NCBI GenBank assembly: GCA_003611955.1 | Contig: RAZE01000032.1 | Coordinates: 1-32,930 of the forward strand | Reading direction: 5' to 3' | Origin: a bacterium 1XD8-76 | GTDB lineage: Bacteria; Bacillota; Clostridia; Lachnospirales; Lachnospiraceae | Length of the DNA: 32,930 nt | Shown here: positions 6,951 through 15,422 of the stretch, piece after piece | Numbering within the stretch: position 1 is the first letter of the stretch | How the letters are laid out: each line of letters starts with the position of its first letter | Program-made: the position numbers and the translations under genes | The notes under the pieces: model-generated | Databases searched by the model: none | What the model saw: only the letters and a program-made list of their open reading frames with translations | Told to the model about the DNA's origin: nothing

Positions 6951-7364
6951 TTATGCACACAATACACTCTCAAAACCTTGCTCCATATTAGGAAATCCGA
7001 GATAAATCACATCATACTGTGCCATTGTTTCAATATCAATATGTTCAGACAGCTCTGGACGTATTTCGTTATCCAATTCGTCTTTCGCACGATCAGCACA
7101 GGAATCAAAATCTTCGCCGTAGCTTTCGGACGGGACAATGCGGAACAGCTCACCGCCTGTTTCTTCAGAAATCCATTTTGCCATCTGCTGCCCATTGCCA
7201 GACCATGAGAAATAAGCTACCAGCACATTGCTGTCCCCTTTTACTTCCAACTCAGGGTTATTATCAATTCCTACGCCGGAACCGCCCATCATTTTCATAA
7301 AAACCGTAATAACAATAGCTGCCACTGCTATTACTCCTGCAATCACAATTACTTTTCTTTTCAT
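6951..7364 (-). pseudogene. Flavodoxin, N-terminal part with membrane anchor, truncated
   Basis: After an N-terminal membrane segment (residues 5-25) comes VLVAYFSWSGNGQQMAKWIS, which holds the FMN-phosphate-binding S-W-S-G-N loop, then GGELFRIVPSESYGEDFDSC and YDVIYLGFPN. At that point, where W-W-G-T normally follows, the sequence switches to MEQGFESVLCA and stops. About half of the flavin domain is lost. The start ATG overlaps the stop of the hydrolase remnant (ATGA), so the two were once translationally coupled. Secreted or anchored flavodoxins of this kind are probably electron carriers. With the next ORF downstream, two flavodoxin genes have each lost part. Confidence 0.7.
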
Positions 7365-7570
7365 TTTGTTTTTTCTCCTCTACATTTGCTTTCCCAAAAT
7401 GCTGCTGCCTCATTTATCCATCCTTCTGCAGCCGTTCCGGTTCCTATTCCAAAACTGTGGCCGAACCCTGGATATTTGTGGAACTCTGTGGGGATTCCCA
7501 ACGCATCCAGATAGTGCAGGCGGTTTTCCATTGTCCGCCAGCTTGCAATTCCAACATTTTCTCCGACACA
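7361..7570 (-). pseudogene. Alpha/beta hydrolase (acetyl-esterase-like) C-terminal fragment
   Basis: The readable part runs from FACVGENVGIASWRTMENRL through LGIPTEFHKYPGFGHSFGIG to EGWINEAAAFWE. It contains the catalytic-histidine region (GFGHSFG) of the serine-hydrolase fold. The nucleophile elbow, oxyanion hole and all upstream parts are absent. A longer open frame continues to 7684, but that part does not resemble the family. Hydrolase plus flavodoxin is a gene neighbourhood I recall from Clostridia. The end overlaps the flavodoxin start by 4 bp. Confidence 0.65.
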
Positions 7571-7697
7571 CGCAAAGGTTGCGGATCCCCAAACCCCTGA
7601 GATCATCACCTGCTGCGATGACTGCGCGTTCCGTTGGAACACTGAAAAATTGAAACCTAATATCTTTACAAAATAGAACTCCATTTCTTATAAAACC

Positions 7698-7738
7698 AAA
7701 AAAGACGCCCGAATCGTAAACAATACTTTCCGTGCGTC
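7698..7738 (-). terminator. Rho-independent terminator after the vanY-type gene
   Basis: On the minus strand GACGCACGGA pairs imperfectly with TTCGGGCGTC (one A-G mismatch, one G-T pair) and is followed by six T. It lies 35 bases past the stop at 7773 and separates the envelope locus from the decayed hydrolase operon. Confidence 0.6.
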
Positions 7739-7772
7739 CTCCATCCATCTTCCTTTGGAGAAAAACTTATTT

Positions 7773-8789
7773 TCACATTTTATCAGACTCCATCGCCGCG
7801 TAAAATTCCTCCAACGTCCATCCCTTTTCCGTCAGATAAGCCGCCGCCTCTCTGCCCACATACCGGAAATGCCATGGCTCGTACCGAATCCCTGTGATCT
7901 CCTCCTTAATCTCCGGGTAGCGCAGGATAAAGCCGTACTCATGGCAGTGTTCCACAAGCCATCGGTTGCCCGGCTCCCCCTTCTGGCTCTCATCCATGAT
8001 CGTGTTGGTGGAGCAGAGGATGTCAAGCGCAAGGCCCGTCTCATGCTCGGACTGTCCCGCCGGCATCGTATACTCCAAAGTCTTTTGAAGCGCTGTCTCA
8101 TAAGAGTACCCCTTCGACATATACTTCTCCACGTCCTCATCCACCAGCCCCTGCTGGTAGGATCTGTCGCGGTAGGCTGAGGCGATCCAGTACTCATGCC
8201 CCGCGTCGCCGCCCGCCTTTAACATCGCGCAGAGATCTTCGTAAAGCGCATCCGCCGCCTGCAGCCTTCCCTTACAGATGCTGCGCAGCATCGGCTGATA
8301 GGAGACGGAAAGTTCATGCTCCTTATTCACCAGAGTGAGGAGAGACTCGTTCCCGGCATACAGTTCCTGACACTCCTGTCGTATTTCCGGTGTGATCTCC
8401 AGGTGAACGTTCGCCTCCGGTTCCTTCCACTCTCCCGACGATGCTTCCGCCGAAATGGCTTCCCCCGTCCCCCGCACCTGTCCCTGAATGTGCCAGGCAT
8501 CCGCTTTTTCCCCGCCGCCGAAGAGGAAGCTGAAGATCCCCCAGGCAGTCGCAGCGATCCCTGCCAGACAGAAATAGAACACCAGTCCTCTGACAATACT
8601 GCGCCACATTTTTTTCTTTTTTCGCCTTGCGGTGTTTCCCCTCCGCCTCCGCACTGCTTCCTGCTGTTGTCTGCTCCTTCTGACAGCTCTGTCTGCTCTA
8701 TTGTGTACCGGTTTCCTGTACTCCTCCGGTATTATCTGCCTCGCGGAACTTCCCTCGTACATCATATCCATCCTGAGTGCTCTTGCCAT
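7773..8789 (-). CDS. D-alanyl-D-alanine carboxypeptidase, VanY/M15B family
   Basis: The 338-residue protein has a basic cytoplasmic N-terminus (R/K-rich, residues 25-63), one membrane segment (about 64-90) and an extracytoplasmic M15B peptidase domain. Zinc ligands are visible: H249 and D256 in GQSEHETGLALDI and H307 in EPWHFRYVG, with E304 as likely catalytic base. SAYRDRSYQQ and YGFILRYP are also family motifs. Such enzymes remove the terminal D-Ala from peptidoglycan stem peptides and trim cross-linking. The start is the ATG at 8789 with AGGAGG eight bases upstream; the GTG at 8828 has none. It follows a two-component locus on the same strand and has regulator-like repeats upstream at 8878-8896. 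Confidence 0.9.
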   Translation of the reverse strand: MARALRMDMMYEGSSARQIIPEEYRKPVHNRADRAVRRSRQQQEAVRRRRGNTARRKKKKMWRSIVRGLVFYFCLAGIAATAWGIFSFLFGGGEKADAWHIQGQVRGTGEAISAEASSGEWKEPEANVHLEITPEIRQECQELYAGNESLLTLVNKEHELSVSYQPMLRSICKGRLQAADALYEDLCAMLKAGGDAGHEYWIASAYRDRSYQQGLVDEDVEKYMSKGYSYETALQKTLEYTMPAGQSEHETGLALDILCSTNTIMDESQKGEPGNRWLVEHCHEYGFILRYPEIKEEITGIRYEPWHFRYVGREAAAYLTEKGWTLEEFYAAMESDKM

Positions 8790-8877
8790 ATCCCCGTCCT
8801 CCTCTTCCGTAAAATCCCGTTCCCGCACATTTTATAAGAAAAGAATACGCACTCCATGTATCAGATTTTCTGCAAAT

Positions 8878-8896
8878 CTGCATCAAAACTGCATCA
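8878..8896 (-). promoter_or_regulatory. Direct repeats, possible response-regulator box before vanY
   Basis: TGATGCAG occurs twice with an 11-bp period on the minus strand (8889-8896 and 8878-8885), at the very end of the upstream gene. Related repeats lie before the response regulator gene at 12209-12236. An 11-bp phase is typical for OmpR/PhoB-type dimers. About 35-40 bases downstream is TTATAA with no good -35, which fits an activated promoter. Confidence 0.45.
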
Positions 8897-10034
8897 TTTC
8901 AAAAAATTCCCTGCAACCCGCCCTCTGTATCCACAACTCATTGTCCTCGCCATCCCACTGTCCGGTACATCCCACCGCCAGAAGCATCCCGTCTCCTCCG
9001 CTCCAGTCCGCATATTCGATCACGCTGCTCGTGTCCACATATTTATTCTCCCCGTCGCCCTCATAGGAGACACCCGCATCATCTACCTCCCCCTCCTCAT
9101 TCGGAAAGATCATATAGCCCATGATCTCCCCCTGGGCAGCCGCGCCGTAGACGACATCATCCTCCGTATCCACCCCCCAGTATGCAGACCAGTCCGCCAC
9201 AAAATGGTCGGTGAGCATCATCTGGGTATTGTTGATATCATCCGATATTATCTTCGAATATTCCACTCCGGCCGTCGTCGGAAAAACCATACCGAATATA
9301 TCCGGAAACTCCCAGCCGTACATCTCATACTGTATCCAGATCTTATCCTGCTCCCCCTCAATCCCGAAAGCGTATATCTTATAAAAATCCGCATCCAGAC
9401 AGACGATCAGCTTCCTGGACACAAACGCAAAGGGCGGCCAGGAATCCACACCCTTCATCCCCTCCATCATTCTCTGATACTCCTCCTCCTGTATCACCTT
9501 CTGATTCTCATTGATCTCAAAAGTCAGTGTCCAGAACTGCACCGGCGCCATCTCCGAGCCAGACGTGCCCTCCTGTTCCCCCGGCTGCGCATAGAGCGTA
9601 TTTTTCTCTCTCGAGACAAGGTTTTTTTCCGACAGTCCGCTCCACCACTCCTCCCAGAACGGCATCACAAAACTGTCTTTCAGTTCCTCCATCTCTCCGT
9701 TTGTGATCTCCACCAGCTCCTCGTCACTCAACTTTTCGTCCGTCTCCTCAGAGGAGAGAACCGAAAGCTTCTCTCCCACCGCCTCCGCCCTTGCTATCGC
9801 CTCGATCTTCTCCGGGAAACTTGTGTACGCCACCGCGTAGGTGCTCAGATCCAGATCCATATAGGTGATCTGCATCAGCGTCCCCGCGTCATACAGATTG
9901 TTGATCATTTTCGGCGCAAGAAAAGCTCCCACTGTCAGGATCACGACCAGCAGAATACAGAGAGCTTTGCCCATCATATTATCCAGAGATATCCACTTTT
10001 TTTCTTTTCTGCTTCTCTTCTTTCTGTCAGTCAT
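8883..10034 (-). CDS. Hypothetical membrane-anchored protein of the two-component operon
   Basis: This 383-residue protein has a basic start (MTDRKKRSRKEKKW), one membrane segment (about 24-45) and a large acidic extracytoplasmic domain rich in W, Y and D/E (for example VMPFWEEWWSGL, YADWSGGDGMLLAVG). I recognise no domain. It overlaps the kinase gene end by 8 bp, so it belongs to the same transcript as the regulator and kinase. The layout suggests a sensor accessory, a signal modulator or an effector at the cell surface. The C-terminal codons (MMQF) overlap the proposed regulator box before vanY. Confidence 0.75.
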   Translation of the reverse strand: MTDRKKRSRKEKKWISLDNMMGKALCILLVVILTVGAFLAPKMINNLYDAGTLMQITYMDLDLSTYAVAYTSFPEKIEAIARAEAVGEKLSVLSSEETDEKLSDEELVEITNGEMEELKDSFVMPFWEEWWSGLSEKNLVSREKNTLYAQPGEQEGTSGSEMAPVQFWTLTFEINENQKVIQEEEYQRMMEGMKGVDSWPPFAFVSRKLIVCLDADFYKIYAFGIEGEQDKIWIQYEMYGWEFPDIFGMVFPTTAGVEYSKIISDDINNTQMMLTDHFVADWSAYWGVDTEDDVVYGAAAQGEIMGYMIFPNEEGEVDDAGVSYEGDGENKYVDTSSVIEYADWSGGDGMLLAVGCTGQWDGEDNELWIQRAGCREFFEMMQF

Positions 10035-11466
10035 CCTCTTCCTCCTCTTCCGGGAAGAAAATATACACCTTTGTCCCTTCTCCTTCGGCGCTGTCTATTT
10101 TCCACCGCGCGTGGTGCAGCTTGATGATCCTGTTGCAAAGCGTCATCCCGATGCCGGCGCCGCCTTCCTTTCTCGCCCTGGATTTATCCACCATATAGAA
10201 GGCCTCCGTGATCTTTCCCACCTCGTCCGCCGGAATGCCGCACCCGTTATCCTCCACGCTGAAACTGTAACCGTTCTTCTCCTGCCTGCCGGTAAACAGG
10301 ATCCTCCCCTGTCCCCCCGCCTCCCCATAGTTCTTTCTCCCACAGGCCTTCGCCCCGTTGTCGATCAGATTCCCGAACAGGGAGCAGAGCAGATCCAGAT
10401 CTCCAAACACAATACCCGGCGCAATGTTTTTCTCCCACGCCACATTCTTCTCCCACAGAAGCCTTTTGGTAAAACGCTCGATCTCATAGGCGAGTTCCCT
10501 CGTCTTCAAAGCTTTCAGCGTGATCCCCTGCTTATCCACCCGCACCAGTTCCATCATCTTTAAGGAAAGCCTCTCCAGGCGCTTTCCCTGCTGATAGATA
10601 TAGTCGGAGGAACTGCGCTTCTCATCCTCCGTCAGATCCATGCTGCGCAGCATATCGCCGTAACCGATGATGGAAGTGAGCGGCGTTTTCAGTTCGTGGG
10701 CAAAGGATCCCGTGAACTCCTCCTGTCTTCTCGCTGCGTCCTCCAGCTGCCAGATACTCCGCTCGAGCCGCCTCGCCATCCTGTTGAATTCCAGCATCAG
10801 CCCCGCCAGTTCATCCTCCCCCTTCACCTCCACCCGGCTCTGATAATTTCCCCGGGCGAGGTCTCTCGTCGCCTTCACCAGCTGTCTGATCGGCTTTGTG
10901 AAATGATAGGCCATAAACCAGGAGACAGGAACGGACAGCACGATCACAAGCAGCACCGTATTGCGGTACTGCTCATAAAGTCTGTCCCTCGCGTCATACA
11001 CATATTGAATATTCCTGCCGAAAGCGAGATAGTATGTCCCGCTGCTGCTCGTGATTCTTGAGAGCGCCTCCAGGTAATGTCCCTCCTCGGTATCGGTCAG
11101 CCGCCACATCGCCTTTTCCGTCCCGATATTCTCCGCCATCAGCGCGCCGTAATACATGCCGTTCTTGTAGATCAGCTGTCTCTCCTCATTGTAGAGAGCA
11201 ATGCCGTTCTCCGGATTCCCTATACTGTCCTCGATCGTTTCTGACATCTCTGTCATAACATCATTCTCGATAGGATATCCCTCCGGCAGGCCCTCCATAG
11301 ACGCCAAAAGCGCGAACTGAAACATCTTCCACTCTTCCAGTCCCCGCTCTTTCTCTCTCTCCAGCATGATCTGGAAAGACGTCTGTAAAAAGATACAGCC
11401 GAATACCGCAAACAGTATGACAAGCAGACATACGATCGCGGTAAACTGTTTCCAGAATAATTTCAT
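10027..11466 (-). CDS. Sensor histidine kinase (HAMP, HisKA, HATPase)
   Basis: 479 residues. Membrane segment 1 is at about 8-28 and segment 2 at about 168-188, enclosing a ~140-residue extracellular sensor region. HAMP follows (about 189-240), then HisKA with the phospho-acceptor H257 in SFAHELKTPLTSIIGYGDML. The ATPase domain shows the N-box LFGNLIDNGAKAC (N366, N370), the G1 box VEDNGCGIP and the G2 box GGAGIGMTLCNRI. It autophosphorylates and passes phosphate to the regulator encoded just upstream, whose stop overlaps this start by 4 bp. The signal is unknown; the linked vanY-type peptidase suggests a cell-wall cue. Confidence 0.93.
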   Translation of the reverse strand: MKLFWKQFTAIVCLLVILFAVFGCIFLQTSFQIMLEREKERGLEEWKMFQFALLASMEGLPEGYPIENDVMTEMSETIEDSIGNPENGIALYNEERQLIYKNGMYYGALMAENIGTEKAMWRLTDTEEGHYLEALSRITSSSGTYYLAFGRNIQYVYDARDRLYEQYRNTVLLVIVLSVPVSWFMAYHFTKPIRQLVKATRDLARGNYQSRVEVKGEDELAGLMLEFNRMARRLERSIWQLEDAARRQEEFTGSFAHELKTPLTSIIGYGDMLRSMDLTEDEKRSSSDYIYQQGKRLERLSLKMMELVRVDKQGITLKALKTRELAYEIERFTKRLLWEKNVAWEKNIAPGIVFGDLDLLCSLFGNLIDNGAKACGRKNYGEAGGQGRILFTGRQEKNGYSFSVEDNGCGIPADEVGKITEAFYMVDKSRARKEGGAGIGMTLCNRIIKLHHARWKIDSAEGEGTKVYIFFPEEEEEDD

Positions 11467-12125
11467 GACACACTGCTCCTGAACCGATAGCCCACCTTGT
11501 ACACCGATTCGATCCGCTGCTCTAACCCGGCCTTTCTGCGCAGCCTCTGCACATGCAGATCCACCGTCCTGGAATCTCCCATGTAGGGACTGTCCCAGAC
11601 CTGCTCATAGATCATCTCCCGGTACAGCGCTCTGTCCGGGTTTCTCATAAACAGAAGCAGAAGGTCAAACTCCTTGATCGTCAGGTTGATATCCCTGCCG
11701 CCTTTTTTCACGGTTCTCGCCGTCACGTTGATCTCCAGATCTCCGATGTTTATATCCTGCTCCATTTTGTGAAACCGCCGCAGCACATTCTCCACCCGCG
11801 CAAGCAACTCGATGATCTCAAAAGGCTTTGTGATGTAATCGTCGGCTCCCATCTTGAGTCCCTTTACCTTGTCCAGGGTCTCTCCCTTCGCCGACAGAAA
11901 GATCACCGGCATATTCAGGCTCTTCGCATACTCCAGCAGTTCGTAGCCATTGATGCCGGGCAGCATAATATCAAACAGACACAGATCATAACTGTTCTTT
12001 TCCAGCATATCCGCCCCTGTTGTCCCGTCGTTTGCAACCTCACAACTGTAACCCGCGTGCTGCAGGTTGATCCGGATCAAATTTGCAATCGCTTCCTCAT
12101 CTTCCACAATCAGTATCTTATTCAA
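11463..12125 (-). CDS. OmpR-family response regulator
   Basis: Read from a TTG at 12125 the protein is 220 residues: MNKILIVEDEEAIANL gives the acidic pocket, D52 in LCLFDIMLPG is the phospho-acceptor, SAK and K100 in DYITKPF complete the receiver, and the winged-helix DNA-binding domain covers about 125-219 (ending YKVGYRFRSS). The TTG has AGGGA seven bases upstream and gives the usual family length. An ATG at 12188 would add 21 atypical residues (MSYFWAAGRAG) and has only a weak GGAAG before it. It is the first gene of the operon with the kinase and membrane protein. Three 11-bp-phased repeats upstream suggest autoregulation. Confidence 0.92.
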   Translation of the reverse strand: MNKILIVEDEEAIANLIRINLQHAGYSCEVANDGTTGADMLEKNSYDLCLFDIMLPGINGYELLEYAKSLNMPVIFLSAKGETLDKVKGLKMGADDYITKPFEIIELLARVENVLRRFHKMEQDINIGDLEINVTARTVKKGGRDINLTIKEFDLLLLFMRNPDRALYREMIYEQVWDSPYMGDSRTVDLHVQRLRRKAGLEQRIESVYKVGYRFRSSVS

Positions 12126-12203
12126 ACTTTTATCCCTGCCGTCCCGATGCCATACCCCCGCCCGTCCCGCGGCCCAAAAATACGACATTCTAATCTTCCC
12201 GCT

Positions 12204-12236
12204 ATTTTACATCGCACTTGCATCAAAGTTGTGTCA
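12204..12236 (-). promoter_or_regulatory. Three 11-bp-phased repeats and -10 element before the response regulator gene
   Basis: On the minus strand TGACAC (12231-12236), TGATGC (12220-12225) and CGATGT (12209-12214) recur every 11 bases, and TAAAAT (12204-12209) follows as a -10. No consensus -35 is present, because the repeats occupy that place. This is a typical layout for activation by an OmpR-type regulator. It resembles the repeats before vanY. Confidence 0.5.
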
Positions 12237-12264
12237 TTTTTTTAACAAATTGTTGCAGATATTC

Positions 12265-13437
12265 TTATTTTTGATCATCATTTTCATGATAAGCCAGCCG
12301 TATATCCTCCCTTGTCAGATGTCGGAACCTCTTCAGTCCCGCGCCCAGGATCCGCACGCTGTTCACGACCGTATCAAAAACTCCCGCCTGGTACATATTG
12401 ATAAAGATAATACCGATCGGCACCGCCACGATCATTCCGAAAATTCCCGATACCTTATAGCCGATATAGAGCAAAAATACGGTAGGCAGCGTATGCATCC
12501 CCATGGAATCCCCCATGATCTTCGGCTGAATCATCTGCCGCACGATCTGGGATACGCCCCAGATAACCGCTAATCCCACTGCCAGCTTGTAATTTCTGCT
12601 GAATATTTCGAACACGATCCAGGGCCAGAGAATCGTCCCTGTCCCGAAAACAGGCAGAAAATCCAGTATGGCGATAAAGATTGCCAACACCGGAGCATAA
12701 TCGATCTTCAGGATAAACAGCCCCGCCGTCAGGATCAGATATACCCAAAATTCTATTTTTAACTGCGCTTTCAGGTAGCCGCCCACCGCGCTGGACAGGC
12801 TCACCTGGATCATATCCCAATACTTTTTTATCGTCTCCGGCATGTAATCCTGCATAAAATTTCGCATATTGGCGCGCTCCGCCGTAAAGGCAAAGGCCGC
12901 CACAAGGCACATGATGATCGCCACGAACAGATTCGGAAGCTGCCTCGCCACATTGCCCAGCCAGGACATGGACGGGCTCCCGAGACCTGCCACCCATTCT
13001 CCCAGAAAGGCCTCCACATTCGCAAAAAAGTACGCCCAGCTCTCCTGCACATCCTTCGGCAGGGACACAAAAAGCCTGGACAGACTGCGGCTGACCTCAT
13101 CGATCTGAACCTGCAGATTCTCCCATATACCCGGCAGATCATGCATAAGCCCCTGGATCTGATCGATCAGAAACGCCGCAACACCGTACCCGATCAGAAC
13201 GATCAGAGCGATAACCGCTATGATCACACAGGCTGTTCCCGCCTTTCTCCTGATCTTTAATTTTTCCTCCAGAAATTTCACCATGGGGCTCGCCAACAGC
13301 GCAATGATCCACGCCACCACAAACGGCATAAAGAATGACAATAGTTTCGGCACTACCGTCACAAGCAAAATCAATCCTATCAGCGCCAGCAAAATATTTG
13401 TGAGCGCCTTACAATAAGCTCTGGTCTCCTGTTTCAT
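12265..13437 (-). CDS. AI-2E family transporter (YtvI/YdiK-like membrane protein)
   Basis: 390 residues with about eight membrane segments: a pair at 15-55, one at 65-90, a large extracytoplasmic loop (about 95-165), and a C-terminal set with the family-typical stretch AIFIAILDFLPVFGTGTILW, then IIQPKIMGDSMGMHTLPTVF-like sequence (here MIQPKIMGDSMGMHTLP) and GIFGMIVAVPIGII. The family was named for proposed autoinducer-2 export. Members also work as Na+(Li+)/H+ antiporters, and spore-formers carry related YtvI proteins. The substrate here is unknown. It is followed by 140 bases to the two-component operon and preceded closely by engB, so it may be read through from there. Confidence 0.88.
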   Translation of the reverse strand: MKQETRAYCKALTNILLALIGLILLVTVVPKLLSFFMPFVVAWIIALLASPMVKFLEEKLKIRRKAGTACVIIAVIALIVLIGYGVAAFLIDQIQGLMHDLPGIWENLQVQIDEVSRSLSRLFVSLPKDVQESWAYFFANVEAFLGEWVAGLGSPSMSWLGNVARQLPNLFVAIIMCLVAAFAFTAERANMRNFMQDYMPETIKKYWDMIQVSLSSAVGGYLKAQLKIEFWVYLILTAGLFILKIDYAPVLAIFIAILDFLPVFGTGTILWPWIVFEIFSRNYKLAVGLAVIWGVSQIVRQMIQPKIMGDSMGMHTLPTVFLLYIGYKVSGIFGMIVAVPIGIIFINMYQAGVFDTVVNSVRILGAGLKRFRHLTREDIRLAYHENDDQK

Positions 13438-13452
13438 CTTACTTTCTCCTGC

Positions 13453-14049
13453 TCAATCTTCAAATGACGCCAGCATATCGTCCAACAGCGCATATATTTC
13501 ATCCCTCCCCTGTTTTGTCACAGAGGAGAAGGGGATCACTATCGTCTCCCCGGGAGCATTCAGCCCCTCCCGGATCATTTTTATGTGCTTCTGCAGCTGA
13601 CTCCTATTGATCTTATCCATCTTTGTCGCGATGATGATCGGGAAATATCCCTGTGACGTCATCCACTCATACATCTGTCTGTCGTTCTTGCCCGGCTCGT
13701 GCCGGATGTCGATCAACAGAAATACCGCGTACAGCATCTCTGACGTATGAAGATATCTCTCTATCATCTTACCCCATTTTTCCTTCACTGAAACACTGGC
13801 ATTGGCATAACCATACCCCGGCAGGTCCACCAGGTAAAACTTGTCATTTATATTGTAATAGTTGATGGTCTGAGTCTTTCCCGGCTGGGAACTTGTGCGC
13901 GCAAGCGACTTCCGGTTCATGATCGCGTTGATCAAAGAAGATTTTCCCACATTGCTTTTTCCGGCGAAAGCCACTTCCATCCTGGTGTTTTTCGGAAACG
14001 TACTGGTGATACCGCAAACGGTCTCCAGCTCTACCTTTTTAATAACCAT
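13453..14049 (-). CDS. engB: Ribosome biogenesis GTP-binding protein YihA/YsxC (EngB)
   Basis: 198 residues from the ATG at 14049, chosen for AAGAGGAG just upstream; a longer open frame to 14205 reads back into the clpX end and terminator. The TrmE-Era-EngA-like GTPase motifs are present: G1 GKSNVGKSSLINAI, G2 region SSQPGKTQTINYY, G3 DLPGYG, G4 TKMDK and G5 near SSVTK. It assists assembly of the 50S subunit and is usually essential. It follows clpX after a terminator-like hairpin. Confidence 0.95.
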   Translation of the reverse strand: MVIKKVELETVCGITSTFPKNTRMEVAFAGKSNVGKSSLINAIMNRKSLARTSSQPGKTQTINYYNINDKFYLVDLPGYGYANASVSVKEKWGKMIERYLHTSEMLYAVFLLIDIRHEPGKNDRQMYEWMTSQGYFPIIIATKMDKINRSQLQKHIKMIREGLNAPGETIVIPFSSVTKQGRDEIYALLDDMLASFED

Positions 14050-14076
14050 AACTCTCCTCTTAATTTTGAATCCATC

Positions 14077-14110
14077 AAAAAGAGGGCGCACCAACTCCTG
14101 ACCGCCCCCT
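14077..14110 (-). terminator. Hairpin terminator between clpX and engB
   Basis: On the minus strand AGGGGGCG pairs with CGCCCTCT (one G-T pair) across a 14-base loop, followed by TTTTT. It would reduce readthrough from clpX into engB. Confidence 0.6.
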
Positions 14111-14120
14111 GTTTTTTCTT

Positions 14121-15383
14121 CTATTTTGCCTCTCTTAACCTTTCTCCTCTGTGGATCACCAAAGGCCCGCTCTTCCCCTCCACGGCGCTCTTCGTGATTA
14201 TGCACTTCTCGATGGTCTCATCCGACGGGATCCGGTACATCACATCCATCATGGCTTTCTCCATAATGGAGCGCAGCCCTCTCGCGCCGGTCTTTCTCTC
14301 CATCGCCATCTTCGCGATGGTCTCCACAGCTTCCTCCTCAAAGCTCAGCTCCACATTGTCCAGATCGAACAGTCTCTGATACTGCTTGATCAGTGCGTTC
14401 TTCGGCTCTTTGAGGATCCGCACCAGCGCCTCCTCATCCAGGCCCTCCAATGCCACATTGATCGGCATACGCCCGATAAACTCCGGAATCAGCCCGAATT
14501 TCACCAGATCCTGGGGGGATGCCTCCTTCAGCAGAGAATCCTTCCCGTATATATTTTTCTTGCCGGATACCTCCGCCCCGAAACCGATGGACTTCCTGTC
14601 CAGCCTCGTCTCGATGATCTTCTCCAGTCCGTCGAAAGCGCCGCCGCAGATAAATAAAATATTCGTGGTGTCGATCTGTATCAGCTCCTGGTGGGGATGC
14701 TTTCTGCCGCCCTGGGGCGGTACGCTGGCCTCCGTTCCCTCGATGATCTTTAAGAGCGCCTGCTGCACGCCCTCCCCGGACACATCCCTCGTGATGGAGA
14801 CATTCTCACCCTTCTTCGTGATCTTGTCGATCTCGTCGATATAAATGATGCCGTACTGTGCCCGCTCCACATCGTAGTCCGCCGCCTGGATCAGCTTCAG
14901 AAGGATATTCTCCACATCCTCACCCACATACCCGGCCTCCGTCAGAGTCGTCGCGTCCGCGATCGCAAAGGGCACGTTGATGATCTTTGCCAGCGTCTGC
15001 GCCAGATAGGTCTTACCGGAACCGGTGGGCCCCACGATGATGATATTGCTCTTCTGCAGTTCCACATCATCCGGCCCCTGCTCCGCCAGCACACGCTTGT
15101 AGTGATTATACACGGAGACGGCCAGAACCTTTTTCGCCTCCTCCTGTCCGATCACATAGTCGTCCAGAAACTCCTTGATCTCCACCGGCTTTAAGAGATT
15201 GATCTCCATCTCCTCCTGCGCCGGTTCCTCCTCATACTCTTCCTCAATAATGTCCGCACAGATATCCACGCATTCATCGCAGATATATATGCCGCCAGGA
15301 CCGGCGATGAGTTTTCTCACCTGGTCCTGCGTCTTGCCACAGAAGGAACATCTCACTTTATTCTCGTTCATCTTTCCTGCCAT
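14121..15383 (-). CDS. clpX: ATP-dependent Clp protease ATP-binding subunit ClpX
   Basis: 420 residues, normal length. The N-terminal zinc-binding domain has C12, C15, C35 and C38 (RCSFCGK and ICDECVD). The AAA+ core has Walker A GPTGSGKT at 118-125 and Walker [11 protein letters not shown]. Pore loop GYVGEDVE, sensor region [17 protein letters not shown], and [20 protein letters not shown] of the C-terminal small domain are also visible. ClpX unfolds tagged substrates and feeds them to ClpP, encoded just upstream on the same strand with a 40-base gap. Two starts are possible: 15383 (GGAAG upstream) or the ATG four codons in (AGGA upstream). Confidence 0.97.
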   Translation of the reverse strand: MAGKMNENKVRCSFCGKTQDQVRKLIAGPGGIYICDECVDICADIIEEEYEEEPAQEEMEINLLKPVEIKEFLDDYVIGQEEAKKVLAVSVYNHYKRVLAEQGPDDVELQKSNIIIVGPTGSGKTYLAQTLAKIINVPFAIADATTLTEAGYVGEDVENILLKLIQAADYDVERAQYGIIYIDEIDKITKKGENVSITRDVSGEGVQQALLKIIEGTEASVPPQGGRKHPHQELIQIDTTNILFICGGAFDGLEKIIETRLDRKSIGFGAEVSGKKNIYGKDSLLKEASPQDLVKFGLIPEFIGRMPINVALEGLDEEALVRILKEPKNALIKQYQRLFDLDNVELSFEEEAVETIAKMAMERKTGARGLRSIMEKAMMDVMYRIPSDETIEKCIITKSAVEGKSGPLVIHRGERLREAK

Positions 15384-15422
15384 TTACTTCCAGTCCCTTT
15401 CCCGCCTGTCCGGCTCCTCCGA

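Noticed and set aside
7410..7748. 112-codon minus-strand frame overlapping the hydrolase remnant
   Set aside because: The hydrolase motifs are in the other frame, and this one lies partly over the terminator at 7698-7738.
8856..10124. 422-codon plus-strand open frame opposite the hypothetical membrane protein
   Set aside because: No family resemblance and no Shine-Dalgarno. The minus-strand gene has start, anchor and operon overlap.
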